The notes under the pieces: generated by a model | The model's input: only the letters and a program-made list of their open reading frames with translations | The model's database searches: none | Told to the model about the DNA's origin: nothing | Shown here: piece by piece, positions 44,145 through 53,358 of the stretch | Numbering within the stretch: the first letter of the stretch is position 1 | Layout of the letters: each line of letters begins with the position of its first letter | Made by a program: the position numbers and the translations under genes | Source: JBBRBB01 sp038206235 | GTDB lineage: Bacteria > Bacteroidota > Bacteroidia > Chitinophagales > Chitinophagaceae | Assembly: GCA_038206235.1 (NCBI GenBank) | Contig: JBBRBB010000008.1 | Span: 1-64,000 of the forward strand | Length of the DNA: 64,000 nt | Direction of reading: 5' to 3'

Positions 44145-45119
44145 TTATCCGGCAAAATACTTTAATTCCTCATCGAAATTTAAACCCGAATATCTTTCCT
44201 GCAGCTCTAATGTTTTAGCATAAAATCGTTGCAGAAATTGTTTGTGCTGTTGGGATTGGGGATTGAAAGCTTTATGATTTTTTGCAATCATTATTTTTTT
44301 TATTTCTTCCATCAACTGGCGGTTTTCTTCATTCATGCAGCTTTCGGTAAATTTTTCAAGCACAAACTCTGTAGCTGCATAGTTGGGATGAACAAGGTCA
44401 ATATCAAAGAAACGATAATCACGCAACACATCAATCACTAATTCATAAGCAGGAAAATAATACAGCTTTTCAAATTTATTTATAAGATGATGAACAGCTT
44501 CAATTAATCTTGCTTTGCTTCGGTTATTATCAACTACGCCGTCGCGTATATGGCGCACAGGGCTAATGGTGAAAATGATTTTTATTTTTTGGTTGAAATT
44601 AAAAAGCCGGTGAATGGTATTATCGAATGCAGCGATAATTTCATTGTTGCTGCATAAATGTTTATCAAATGTTTGTGCCACTGCCCGATGACAGTTCGCC
44701 ACGGGCTCATTTGTTTCTGCAAGTTTGTAAACAAAAGCCGAACCCAATGTTATCATCAGCCAATCGGCTTCGGCTAAAAAATGATGAGCTGTTTGTTGTG
44801 ATAGATTAATATTCTGCAAACATGCTTCTTTATCAGGATTTGAAAAACGGCTGTGATGCTGCCAGCTATGCCAGCATTCATTCAGATAAAAAAGTTCTTC
44901 TTCGTTGTATTGCTTGTTTTGAATGTATGAAATAAGACTGCTGCAAGCACTAAGCGGATTAAACAAAATTCCATTTGGATTTTGAAGTGTATTGAATTTT
45001 GTATTGGCGAGACAATCACCAATATGTTCTGTAAAGCAACTGCCAATAAGCAAAATTTTATCGCTGTATGTTATCGGTAGTGATAAAGATTTTATATGTA
45101 TGGGCAATTGAAACTGCAT
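44145..45119 (-). CDS. GSCFA-domain protein
   Basis: The 324-aa protein contains the family name motif LLIGSCFTEHIGD near residue 25, with NPNGILFNPLS, WLMITLGSAFVY, FTISPVRHIRDG and LVHPNYAATEFVLEKF. The last matches the His-containing block of SGNH-like hydrolases. The family is probably a GDSL/SGNH-type esterase of unknown substrate. The neighbouring genes overlap or nearly overlap it (2-base gap to the 159-aa gene), forming an operon with the lyase. Confidence 0.9.
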   Translation of the reverse strand: MQFQLPIHIKSLSLPITYSDKILLIGSCFTEHIGDCLANTKFNTLQNPNGILFNPLSACSSLISYIQNKQYNEEELFYLNECWHSWQHHSRFSNPDKEACLQNINLSQQTAHHFLAEADWLMITLGSAFVYKLAETNEPVANCHRAVAQTFDKHLCSNNEIIAAFDNTIHRLFNFNQKIKIIFTISPVRHIRDGVVDNNRSKARLIEAVHHLINKFEKLYYFPAYELVIDVLRDYRFFDIDLVHPNYAATEFVLEKFTESCMNEENRQLMEEIKKIMIAKNHKAFNPQSQQHKQFLQRFYAKTLELQERYSGLNFDEELKYFAG

Positions 45120-45121
45120 GT

Positions 45122-45601
45122 TTATTTTTCTTGTTCAAAATGTAAAATCATTTTTTCTCCGGCAGGCAAATCATACCATTGCTGTATTAACTTGCTATAT
45201 AAATCTCTGATTGTTTCTAATTGATGATTCGATAGGGGAGGAGGTATAATTGTATTATCGTTGTTGATGAAACTTTCAGCTAACACCTTATAAAAATCAT
45301 CCAACTTTCCCTGCGCCATTTCTATGGTTAGCAAGTTAACAAGATGTTCGGTAATGATTGCTTCCGGCGTTAACTGAAATTTCCGTTGGGCTTTTGGCAA
45401 TTCAAAATCTGTGATGGATACTCCGCCTGCGAGCATGCCATAAAATGCGCTTTTATATGCAAGGCTTGTTTCTACGGCATAATGCATCAGGTCGTGGGAA
45501 ATAAAAAAATCATCACACTGCATCCATGTTTGGGTGCCATCATTTCTTATACATGAAATGGTATGCTTTTTATTTTCATGCCTGGTAAAAAAAATTTCCA
45601 T
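45122..45601 (-). CDS. Hypothetical protein between GSCFA and HMG-CoA lyase-like genes
   Basis: The 159-aa cytosolic protein (MEIFFTRHENKKHTISCIRN) contains DDFFISHDLMHYAVETSLAY and AFYGMLAGGVSITDFEL; I do not recognise a named family. Its start overlaps the lyase stop by one base (TAATG type) and it ends two bases before the GSCFA gene, so the three are translated together. Confidence 0.75.
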   Translation of the reverse strand: MEIFFTRHENKKHTISCIRNDGTQTWMQCDDFFISHDLMHYAVETSLAYKSAFYGMLAGGVSITDFELPKAQRKFQLTPEAIITEHLVNLLTIEMAQGKLDDFYKVLAESFINNDNTIIPPPLSNHQLETIRDLYSKLIQQWYDLPAGEKMILHFEQEK

Positions 45602-46458
45602 TACACAAAAATTTCTGATGCAAGTCGCAAACTTTCAGCTAATGCAGCTTTATCAATATTATTAAGTAAAGCCTTGCTTTCAAAATAATTAATCATGAAT
45701 TCAGTGGGCATATTTCCCACCAAATCATCCTGTGCCATAGGGCAGCCGCCAATCCCTTTTAATGCGCCCTCGAATCTTGTGCAACCCGCATCAAGAGCGG
45801 CTTTCAGCTTTTCTTCCATAATATATGCAGTAGAATGAAGATGCACACCAAACTGCACCTGCGGATATTTTGGAATTAATGTCTTTAATACAAAACTTAT
45901 TTGCTGTGGTGTTGCAAGCCCAACTGTATCAGCAAGAGAGATAACAGAAATATTTTTCGTTACCATTTCATTTGCCCAATGAATTAATATATCTTCATTA
46001 TATTCATCATTATACGGATTACCAAAACCCATGCTAAGGTAAATCACCAAGTTTTTGTTGTGCTTTATACATAGTTGCTGAATCTCATCAACCCTGATTA
46101 TACTTTCTTCAATGGTGCTGTTTGTATTTCTTAATTGAAAGGTTGCTGAAATGGAAAAAGGAAAACCGAGATAATTAATTATATCGTGTTGCACAGCTTC
46201 TTCTGCGCCTCTCACATTTGCGACAATAGCTAATAGCTTTGAGCCTGTAAACTTGTGAACTTGTAAACCTTTCAACACTTCTTTTGTATCTGCCATTTGC
46301 GGAATTGCTTTTGGTGATACAAAGCTGCCGAAATCAAGGGTATGAAAGCCAACACGCAAAAGAGCATTTATATAGTCAACTTTTTTTTCGGTGGGAATAA
46401 AATGTTTCCATCCCTGCATAGCATCTCGCGGGCATTCGATTAATTGTATGTTTTGCAT
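45601..46458 (-). CDS. Hydroxymethylglutaryl-CoA lyase-like enzyme
   Basis: The 285-aa TIM-barrel protein matches the HMGL family: IECPRDAMQG, VDYINALLRVGFHTLDFGSF, VSPKAIPQMADT, SLADTVGLATPQQ, VQFGVHLHSTAYIM (metal-binding HxH) and the GIGGCPMAQDDLVGNMPTE loop, whose Cys is the catalytic residue of HMG-CoA lyases. It would split HMG-CoA to acetoacetate and acetyl-CoA in leucine breakdown. First gene of a three-gene operon; a TAAATTTG box lies directly before the ATG. Confidence 0.88.
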   Translation of the reverse strand: MQNIQLIECPRDAMQGWKHFIPTEKKVDYINALLRVGFHTLDFGSFVSPKAIPQMADTKEVLKGLQVHKFTGSKLLAIVANVRGAEEAVQHDIINYLGFPFSISATFQLRNTNSTIEESIIRVDEIQQLCIKHNKNLVIYLSMGFGNPYNDEYNEDILIHWANEMVTKNISVISLADTVGLATPQQISFVLKTLIPKYPQVQFGVHLHSTAYIMEEKLKAALDAGCTRFEGALKGIGGCPMAQDDLVGNMPTEFMINYFESKALLNNIDKAALAESLRLASEIFV

Positions 46459-46462
46459 GAGG

Positions 46463-46470
46463 CAAATTTA
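46463..46470 (-). promoter_or_regulatory. -7 box (TAAATTTG) abutting the lyase start
   Basis: TAAATTTG on the minus strand ends four bases before the ATG, so the transcript is probably leaderless or nearly so. Confidence 0.5.
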
Positions 46471-47168
46471 TTGGGAAACCTGACAGGTTTAACTAAAAAA
46501 TCAACGAATAAGAAATACGATAAGACATTTTTCATAGAAGTAAAATAATTTTAAAGTATTGCTTACCGGCGATGCAAAATATCTTTGAATTTCGCCTGTT
46601 TGGCCAAATAGGATAGTAAAAAAACTGAATTTTTTCAAAGACAAAAAAACAATATAATATCACTTTACTTTAAGCGTAAATGAATGAAATTCAGAATAAA
46701 AAAATAGAAATTAATATTTATAGTTAACTATCGCATCGAAAAAAATTATTGTTTATAAGGCAGGAAAAAACACAACCATGTTTTTTATTTAAAAAAGGTA
46801 ATTACATTCGTTATTGTATTTATTAATTATCCAAATCCAATATGTTATGATGAACTTTACTTTTAATTCCTCTGTTAGAAATTTCTTACAGCCATTTGGT
46901 GAAGTCTGTTACCGCATAAAAAGTTCTCCCTTCAATGATGCGATGCCACATTGCAAAACAAATTTCCTGAAAAGGAAAATTTGCAGCTCTGTTATGGTTG
47001 TTGCTGTGTGCTAAAAAAATAAATGCACTCTCGTTTTATTTCCTTATTGAAAAATTTTTTAAACCAAGATAATTTTTCAAATTCTTCCCCTCGGTTATTT
47101 CCTCCCTCTAAAAGTTTAAACCTGGTTTAAGCTAACCATATTTATTTAACGTTAAAAATTCTAATGCT
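46471..47168. other. Long AT-rich intergenic region
   Basis: About 700 bases without a supported gene. It contains a short palindrome (AAACCTGACAGGTTT, about 46475-46489) and an unrecognised 55-codon frame near 46850. It probably carries the promoter region of the gene at 47169. Confidence 0.4.
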
Positions 47169-49238
47169 ATGAAAAACCGATTGTCCGCAATTAAATTGCT
47201 TGTAACACTGCTATTAAGTATTGGCGCTTGTTTATCTTATGCACAAACTGCCAACGAAGGGAGAACGGAGTTATTCTCAAAAAAGAATAGTCTCAATTCT
47301 CCGCAATCATCAGACCTGTTAAGCACCAATTTCGGGGTTTTATCTAATGGTCGTGATATTATCATACGTCAAACTGCCGCAGCCAATTTGGGATGCACGT
47401 ACGTACGCGAAGCTCAAATTTTGAAAGATTGGAATGGAACAAATAATACTTATATTGATAAATGGATTGATGCCGGAAAAAAAATTTTGCTGAATATAAA
47501 CAATGATACAACTCCATCTGCATTTCCCAAAGACCTTGTTACTTATGAAGCTCAATTACGCTCTGTGCTTACAGTGTATCACCCGGAAGTTGCTGTGATA
47601 GAAAATGAAGAAGCTAATCAGTATGACTCTACCAAAGAAAATAATAGTCAATATCACATGGGAAGCCTGGCAGATTACATTAACGAATTGACAGTAGCTG
47701 TAAAAGTATGTAAGGAAAAAGGTGTGCCTGTTACAAATGGCGGGCTTACCCCGATAGTAATAGCAAGCCTTTGGAATTATTATAATACCAATAATAAACA
47801 AGATTCCTGTACCTGGCTCAACAATCAAATGGGTGGCGTTTCCCATGACTCTGAAAGAATAGCAAGGGCGGATAGTTTAATTACAGCCTACAGACAATTA
47901 GACCTTTCTTATGTGAATCTTCATTGGTACGAACCTAATGCGGATAAAACCAGGATGACGGGGGTTTTGAATGTTATGATTAATTATTTACAACAGCAAA
48001 CAGGTAAAGAAATAATCACAAATGAAACAGGCGTTAAAACGAACGATTCATCTTTTGTAACAATGTTAATGAACCAATGGGATAGCGCAAATGTAAAATA
48101 TTGTATTTTCTTCGATGCGAATGGTATTGATAATTTCGGCGCTTATCCTTTAACATCCGCAGCGGGTATATTGCTTTCAAATGGAATAGCTTTTAGAGAT
48201 TACAGCGCCGGGATAAATTCGTGTCCGCAAGATATTAATGTTACACCCGCAGGTCCTGTTTCAGTTTGCCAGGGAAATACGGTTACACTTACTGCCGCAA
48301 ACGGTTTTACTAATTATAAATGGAGTAACGGAGATACCACACGAAATACTTCGGTTAATAAAACCGGAAATTATTATGTAACTTCAATTAATATAGGTTG
48401 CACAGCTGTATCTAATATAGTAATAATCACTGTAAACCCCTTACCTGCTAAACCAACTATTACCACCAATATATCTCCAAACAATGTATGCCCAAATAAA
48501 ACGGTAAGGCTTACTTCTTCATCCGGAGTTACTTTTTTGTGGACACCGGGAGACAGCACTACCAAAGTTATTATTGTAAGTAAAGCAGGAAGCTATAGAG
48601 TTACCATTACTGATTTAAATGGCTGTGCTAATACAAGCGCACCTGCTGTGGTTACTTACCAAAAATGTAATGCCCCCACAAACTTAAGAGTAACTGACAT
48701 TACACAAACCAGGGCCACTTTAAACTGGGATACTTCAGCTTGTTCAATTGGATACCAGTTGCAATACCGTATGAAAGGAACTGTTGTGTGGACAGTGGTA
48801 CAAATACACGCCGAATCTTCTACGTACAGAAATTTATATAACCTTACACCGGCTACAACGTATCAATGGAAAATGCTTTCGGCTTGTAAAACAATACCTG
48901 ATACTGTAACAAGCAATTATGTTACGGGGCCAGAGTTTACTACGTTAGCAAAATTTGCTGCAGCAAAAATGGCAAATGAAAATGTAAAAGGCATCAATGC
49001 TTTTGAAGCAAAAGTTTTTCCAAACCCTGCAACAAGCATCGCCACTGTAAAGATGAGTTATGTAACTAACGATTTGAAAATAATACTAACTGATCTATCG
49101 GGTAAAATTCTATGGCACAATGACAAAATAAATGATGTAAACATAAGCATACCTGTAAGCAACCTTGCTAATGGCACGTATATAATTATTGTGAAAGATA
49201 AAGAACATAATCAAACACTAAAGTTGGTAAAAGAATAA
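47169..49238 (+). CDS. Secreted TIM-barrel glycosidase-like protein with Ig/PKD, Fn3 and T9SS domains (paralog)
   Basis: The 689-aa protein is a close paralog of that at 37381 with the same domain order. It has a signal peptide (ending CLSYAQ) and a barrel-like domain with LLNINND, VIENEEA (Glu145-Asn-Glu147-Glu148), VTNGGL, YVNLHWYEP and ITNETG (Glu286). Two Ig/PKD-like units (GPVSVCQGNTVTL), an Fn3 domain (APTNLRVTDITQTRATLNWD) and a T9SS sorting domain (VFPNPATSIATV) follow. The conserved Glu pair suggests a clan GH-A-like catalytic site, unproven. Two hairpin terminators follow. Confidence 0.82.
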   Translation: MKNRLSAIKLLVTLLLSIGACLSYAQTANEGRTELFSKKNSLNSPQSSDLLSTNFGVLSNGRDIIIRQTAAANLGCTYVREAQILKDWNGTNNTYIDKWIDAGKKILLNINNDTTPSAFPKDLVTYEAQLRSVLTVYHPEVAVIENEEANQYDSTKENNSQYHMGSLADYINELTVAVKVCKEKGVPVTNGGLTPIVIASLWNYYNTNNKQDSCTWLNNQMGGVSHDSERIARADSLITAYRQLDLSYVNLHWYEPNADKTRMTGVLNVMINYLQQQTGKEIITNETGVKTNDSSFVTMLMNQWDSANVKYCIFFDANGIDNFGAYPLTSAAGILLSNGIAFRDYSAGINSCPQDINVTPAGPVSVCQGNTVTLTAANGFTNYKWSNGDTTRNTSVNKTGNYYVTSINIGCTAVSNIVIITVNPLPAKPTITTNISPNNVCPNKTVRLTSSSGVTFLWTPGDSTTKVIIVSKAGSYRVTITDLNGCANTSAPAVVTYQKCNAPTNLRVTDITQTRATLNWDTSACSIGYQLQYRMKGTVVWTVVQIHAESSTYRNLYNLTPATTYQWKMLSACKTIPDTVTSNYVTGPEFTTLAKFAAAKMANENVKGINAFEAKVFPNPATSIATVKMSYVTNDLKIILTDLSGKILWHNDKINDVNISIPVSNLANGTYIIIVKDKEHNQTLKLVKE

Positions 49239-49263
49239 TTATACATCATTAGCCGGTATTTGC

Positions 49264-49300
49264 AAAGCGCATTCATCTAAAAAATGGGTGCGCTTTTTTT
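49264..49300 (+). terminator. Terminator 1 after the gene at 47169
   Basis: AAAGCGCATTCAT pairs with ATGGGTGCGCTTT (two G-T pairs) and is followed by a T-run. Confidence 0.75.
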
Positions 49301-49318
49301 CGGTAACAAAATGTAACG

Positions 49319-49345
49319 GTCAGCCGGCTTAGAGCCGTCTGACCG
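49319..49345. repeat. GGTCAGCCGGCT inverted repeat
   Basis: A 12-bp inverted repeat with one mismatch (GGTCAGCCGGCT/AGCCGTCTGACC) around three bases. GGTCAGACC direct copies near 28070-28098 look related. Confidence 0.45.
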
Positions 49346-49447
49346 ATGGCTATTGAGACTCTTTTCTTTTCGGGATTGTATTTTCGATTGTACTGCAACA
49401 ATTTTTTCAGGGTTAGTTGAAAAAATAAATATATAATTCATATCGGC

Positions 49448-49485
49448 AAAGTGCACTCATCTAAAAAATGAGTGCGCTTTTTTTT
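49448..49485 (+). terminator. Terminator 2, near-copy of terminator 1
   Basis: AAAGTGCACTCAT pairs with ATGAGTGCGCTTT and a T-run; the loop CTAAAAA is the same as in terminator 1, 180 bases upstream, indicating duplication. Confidence 0.65.
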
Positions 49486-49538
49486 ACCCCGCAAATACTA
49501 ACTATCTCTCAACTTTTATCATGCATTCTTCCACACTT

Positions 49539-50639
49539 TTAATAAGTATAATTTCTAAATGCCACCCCGTTGTTTCTTAAAGTACCATCCGGATTGTGGA
49601 GTGCTACCGCAGAATTGGGACCGCCATCGCCACTATACCATATCAAATATTTTAATCCTGCTGCACTGCTTGTATCAAGCATAGAGACAACTAAATTCGG
49701 CTGTTTATTTAACTGGCCCATTTCGGTGCTGATAATTTTTTTTCCTATTGTTGCTGTAAGGTAATCACATATTTCCTGTAAAGCACCTGGCGTAGCCTCA
49801 GTAATATTTTTAGATAAAGCAGTTGCATTTCGTTCGCCGCGATATTTAATGGGTTCATAAATATGTGCATTCACATAATCAATCGGAATGGTTTTATAAG
49901 CAGTAATCAGGCTGTCCCAACTCGTTAATTTATCTTCCAAAACAGGGTTGGTGCCGGGATGCGATATATTATATATAAACCTCTCCGGAATACATCTCTG
50001 TGCAAAATCATCAGCTTTATCATACTCACCTTTATTGTAATAATAGCGGTAAACCAAATAGGTGAGGGGCCGTATAGAAAGCCCGCCATTTGTTCCCTTC
50101 AATCCATGTTGATGCACTACACCGATTGCTGCCGTTAATTCATTAATGTATTCTTTCATAGAGCCGCTATGTTTTGTAACATCGGTCTCTTCATTTTCAA
50201 TAATCACCATTGCCGGCGAATAAGTATCGAGAATGTCACTGAGTGTTTTCTTATAGCTTATCGTATCTTTTGTATATGGCGAAGGCAATAATGCAGTTGC
50301 CTTGCCATAACAAATATTGGCAAACACTTTATATCCGCCGGCATCAAACCTTTCAAATTCATCCCAGTAGCCATCCCAGTTACTCATAACTAATGAAGTG
50401 CGGGTGTATTGAACATTTAATTTTTCCAGTACGCTAATTTTAGAATCGGTGGTGAGTGAATCCAGGCTCGTAACGAGAACGCCGGTAATTATAGGAATAA
50501 TGTTTTCACCTGACACATTCGTGTCAACAGGCGGTATTGGGTCTTCGCCATTTTGCTTAGAAACGTTTTTTTGGCAGGATGAAAGAAGAAGAAAAAGAAC
50601 CGAAACTACCGCCATTACCTGCACATGGTTTTTCAACAT
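49539..50639 (-). CDS. TIM-barrel glycosidase-like lipoprotein (paralog of 37381/47169 family)
   Basis: The 366-aa lipoprotein (lipobox FLLLSSC) has only the barrel-like domain of its paralogs: VQYTRTSLVMSNWDGYWD, KVFANICYG, MVIIENEETD, TNGGLSIRPL, YVNAHIYEPIKY and IISTEMGQ, the equivalent of TNETG. It lacks the Ig, Fn3 and T9SS parts and would be membrane-anchored. It is convergent with the gene at 47169. Confidence 0.78.
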   Translation of the reverse strand: MLKNHVQVMAVVSVLFLLLSSCQKNVSKQNGEDPIPPVDTNVSGENIIPIITGVLVTSLDSLTTDSKISVLEKLNVQYTRTSLVMSNWDGYWDEFERFDAGGYKVFANICYGKATALLPSPYTKDTISYKKTLSDILDTYSPAMVIIENEETDVTKHSGSMKEYINELTAAIGVVHQHGLKGTNGGLSIRPLTYLVYRYYYNKGEYDKADDFAQRCIPERFIYNISHPGTNPVLEDKLTSWDSLITAYKTIPIDYVNAHIYEPIKYRGERNATALSKNITEATPGALQEICDYLTATIGKKIISTEMGQLNKQPNLVVSMLDTSSAAGLKYLIWYSGDGGPNSAVALHNPDGTLRNNGVAFRNYTY

Positions 50640-51084
50640 TGGATTTTATTTAAAAAAGTAAAAAATAAAATACAGCAAACAGTATAATGGAAATTTTTTT
50701 GAAGGGTAGAATTTCACACTGCAAACTGAGCGATTCATAAGTTTTATATGGAACATAAACTTTTATGAAACATTACAAAGAAACAATTTATTCCTGAAAA
50801 AATTACCTCGGCGATTAATTATTAATATATGAATTTGACGCTGCATATTCATATCTCAATTTTTTTAAACCTCAGAATGGCTAAATTTCCTTTCTGCTAA
50901 TGATTGTTAGTATTCAAAGTGGAATCATTGGTATTAAACCTTAAAAAAGGTATCTCTCATTTTTTCGGGGTGTTTGTTGTTGTGTTAAATAAAATTTTTT
51001 ATTAAACAAACAGGTAAAATCATCTTCAAAAAATGGTAACAAAACAATCTATTTCGGGTTCTAATATTATCAAAAAGAAACAGA
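50640..51084. other. Intergenic region without recognisable elements
   Basis: A 445-base AT-rich gap between divergent genes. No gene, repeat or strong hairpin is seen; it probably holds both promoters. Confidence 0.4.
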
Positions 51085-51405
51085 ATGAAACAGAATACTA
51101 TAAGTCAGGAAATTTTACTAATGACTACAACCGTGTTTTCTCAAAGACAATTATGCATGCTGAACTCAAATAACCCCGCAGAGCATTTATCAAAGGCTGA
51201 ACAAATAGAAGAAGCCTGCTGGAATGGAATGCTGAATGAATTTTTTCCCGGCATAGTAGCAAGCGGCAAGCAAATTTATTTATGGCAAATAAAGCATGGC
51301 AAATGTTTTCTTGAAATAAAGTTGTTTGAAGGTTATTCCTTTTTAATTGATAACCACCTTTCTATTGACCCGTATTCCTTTTTGCCAACAATATACAGTA
51401 ACTAA
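51085..51405 (+). CDS. Hypothetical small protein
   Basis: The 106-aa frame contains QIEEACWNGMLNEFFPGIV and QIYLWQIKHGKCFLEIKLFE. A start at the later ATG (MTTTVFSQRQ) is also possible. No family is recognised. Next gene on the same strand lies 131 bases downstream. Confidence 0.6.
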   Translation: MKQNTISQEILLMTTTVFSQRQLCMLNSNNPAEHLSKAEQIEEACWNGMLNEFFPGIVASGKQIYLWQIKHGKCFLEIKLFEGYSFLIDNHLSIDPYSFLPTIYSN

Positions 51406-51536
51406 AATTTTAGGTTGAAAAAAAACAATTTCCGAAGGCTTTATAAGAATATGGATTTTAAAAAAAAAATTTTGAAAAAAGGGGTACAAAGCAAATGATT
51501 TTGGAATTCTAATACAAAGCACTAAAAATAAATGTC

Positions 51537-51878
51537 ATGAAAACAAATATTATTGCAGCTCCGTTTTTAATTCAAACCCGTACTGAAAAATCAAGCACTA
51601 ATACTGCTGCCTCGAAAAAGTATGCGTGGCTCTTTAAGAGAATATCTCCCTTTTTCTTGTTAGCTATATTTTTTCTTTTTTTATTTCCGTATATGTTTAT
51701 TACTGCTTCAGAAAATATTCAAAATATCTATGCAAAAATAATTTTGTTTCCCTTCTTATTTGCAAATGTGTTATTTGCCGATTTTGTTATATGGAATTAT
51801 TTTGAAGGAAAAAATATTGTACGCATCTGGGTTATTGAATTGTGTGTTTCAGCCTTGCTCATTTATTTGCTTGTCTGA
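51537..51878 (+). CDS. Small integral membrane protein
   Basis: The 113-aa product has three predicted transmembrane helices (FFLLAIFFLFLFPYMFI, IILFPFLFANVLFADFVIW, IWVIELCVSALLIYLLV) with a soluble N-terminus of about 40 residues. No family is recognised. A strong terminator follows at 51960. Confidence 0.6.
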   Translation: MKTNIIAAPFLIQTRTEKSSTNTAASKKYAWLFKRISPFFLLAIFFLFLFPYMFITASENIQNIYAKIILFPFLFANVLFADFVIWNYFEGKNIVRIWVIELCVSALLIYLLV

Positions 51879-51959
51879 AATTTCATATACCGCTTTCAAT
51901 TCCCTTACTAAGTTTAATCCTTAACCCTTACAGCCAATAAATAAGGCATCTGTCTTATT

Positions 51960-51997
51960 AAAGGATGCAGGCCGCTAACCTGCATCCTTTTCTTTTT
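51960..51997 (+). terminator. Rho-independent terminator
   Basis: AAAGGATGCAGG pairs with CCTGCATCCTTT around a 7-base loop and a T-rich tail follows. Confidence 0.8.
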
Positions 51998-52044
51998 AAA
52001 TTAATACTTTAGTTTACATTTGATTCATTAAAAAAATCACTGCC

Positions 52045-53049
52045 ATGCGAAAACTCCTTTTTCCTTTCATCGTTGTTTTTCTATTTGCTGCCTGCAAAAA
52101 AGAAAATCTTTCTGTTACCGAAAATAAGATTGCAAAGAATGAGCTTAACCTCCGGGTGGCTGAAACCAATATTGCAATACTTGAGCACAAGGCATTGCCA
52201 TCAGCAACTGACCCCAACATCCATACGTCAACCATTGGCAATCCCACTCAATACGCATACCTGCCTGCAAATGCAACCTTGCGGAAAGACAATTTATTTA
52301 TTTTTATTCCCGGTACAACAGCCACACCCGGCGGCTATCTTAAAATTGCTAAAGCCGCAGCCCAACAGGGTTATTACAGTTTTGGAGTAGCTTACAGCAA
52401 TCTTTTTCCTATTGAATTTTATGAAGGAATAAATCCTAATGACAACACTGTTGAAAATATTCTGGATGAATATCTCGAGGGCATAGATGTTTCACCGAAG
52501 GTAAATGTATCAAGAGCGAATAGTTTTGAAAACAGGATAATCAAAATGATTTTATACTTAGATGCAAATTATCCCGCTGAAAACTGGAAAAGATTTTTAA
52601 ACTCCAGTAATGAAATATGCTGGGACAAACTTTCTGTTGCCGGTCATTCACAGGGCAGCGACCATGCAATGTATATGAGCAAGGCAAGAAGTGTTTTAAG
52701 GGCAGGCTTCTTTGGCGGTCCCGGCAGTTTTAAATTAAACAACGGACAATATCCAACCTTTATGCAGGAGCCTGGTTTCACACCCGATGAAAATTTATAT
52801 GGCTTCAATCACACAAGAGATTTAATACGCCTATGGGCCGATGTGAGACCTACCTGGGAAGTGTTGGGATTGCCCGGTATGCCTAACAGTGTAGATGACA
52901 GAATGGTAAACGGCGATCATAAATTAACCACCTCCCTGCAATCGAATGATGCGCATAGCTCACCTGTTGCGGATGCCGCTACGCCTAATGATGCAAACGG
53001 AAATCCGCTGTATGAGCCTGTGTGGGATTATATGTGCTTTCCAAGATAA
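52045..53049 (+). CDS. Alpha/beta hydrolase lipoprotein (BPSS1187-like)
   Basis: The 334-aa lipoprotein (VVFLFAAC) has an alpha/beta hydrolase fold: FIFIPGTTATPGGY after the first strand, VAGHSQGSDHAMYM with nucleophile Ser, an RAGFFGGPGSF strand, and late residues HKLTTSLQSNDAHSS that may supply the catalytic His. The repeated-family likeness is to lipoproteins annotated BPSS1187. Its stop codon lies inside the first unit of an 8-bp repeat array, and a terminator follows. Confidence 0.78.
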   Translation: MRKLLFPFIVVFLFAACKKENLSVTENKIAKNELNLRVAETNIAILEHKALPSATDPNIHTSTIGNPTQYAYLPANATLRKDNLFIFIPGTTATPGGYLKIAKAAAQQGYYSFGVAYSNLFPIEFYEGINPNDNTVENILDEYLEGIDVSPKVNVSRANSFENRIIKMILYLDANYPAENWKRFLNSSNEICWDKLSVAGHSQGSDHAMYMSKARSVLRAGFFGGPGSFKLNNGQYPTFMQEPGFTPDENLYGFNHTRDLIRLWADVRPTWEVLGLPGMPNSVDDRMVNGDHKLTTSLQSNDAHSSPVADAATPNDANGNPLYEPVWDYMCFPR

Positions 53050-53100
53050 TGTGCTAATGTGCTAATGCGATAATGCGATAATATGATAATAAGATAATGA
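53045..53100 (+). repeat. Octameric tandem repeat array overlapping a stop codon (O1)
   Basis: Seven contiguous 8-bp units: GATAATGT, GCTAATGT, GCTAATGC, GATAATGC, GATAATAT, GATAATAA, GATAATGA. The first unit contains the TAA stop (53047-53049) of the hydrolase gene. Confidence 0.8.
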
Positions 53101-53105
53101 GCTAT

Positions 53106-53131
53106 CCGGAAGTAAAATCTTCCGGTTTTTT
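53106..53131 (+). terminator. Rho-independent terminator after hydrolase gene
   Basis: CCGGAAG pairs with CTTCCGG around a 6-base loop followed by six T. Confidence 0.75.
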
Positions 53132-53255
53132 ATATACCCAAAATTTCTGCAAACAACTATTTTTGTGCGCAGGATTTTAAAATGAAAACTGAAGATGACC
53201 AATGATATACAGATGAACGTAATGCGACCACCGCCTCGCCTAAGACGAAGGAGCA

Positions 53256-53302
53256 GGCGCAACGAACGATGCCCCACGCCATTGGTGGGGCAGGCACAAC
53301 GA
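53256..53302. repeat. Short repeats and TGCCCCAC palindrome upstream of arginine decarboxylase
   Basis: Two copies of GCAGGC(G/A)CAACGAAC flank a palindrome TGCCCCAC/GTGGGGCA (53270-53292). The remainder of the gap 53132-53358 is without a recognisable gene. Confidence 0.55.
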
Positions 53303-53358
53303 ACAAAAGCCGGGTACACAAAAAATATTATTCAAACTAAAACAACTAACCCCAAAGA

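Noticed and set aside
46814..47014. Small ORF upstream of the gene at 47169
   Set aside because: No domain, no terminator, and amino-acid composition close to random translation.
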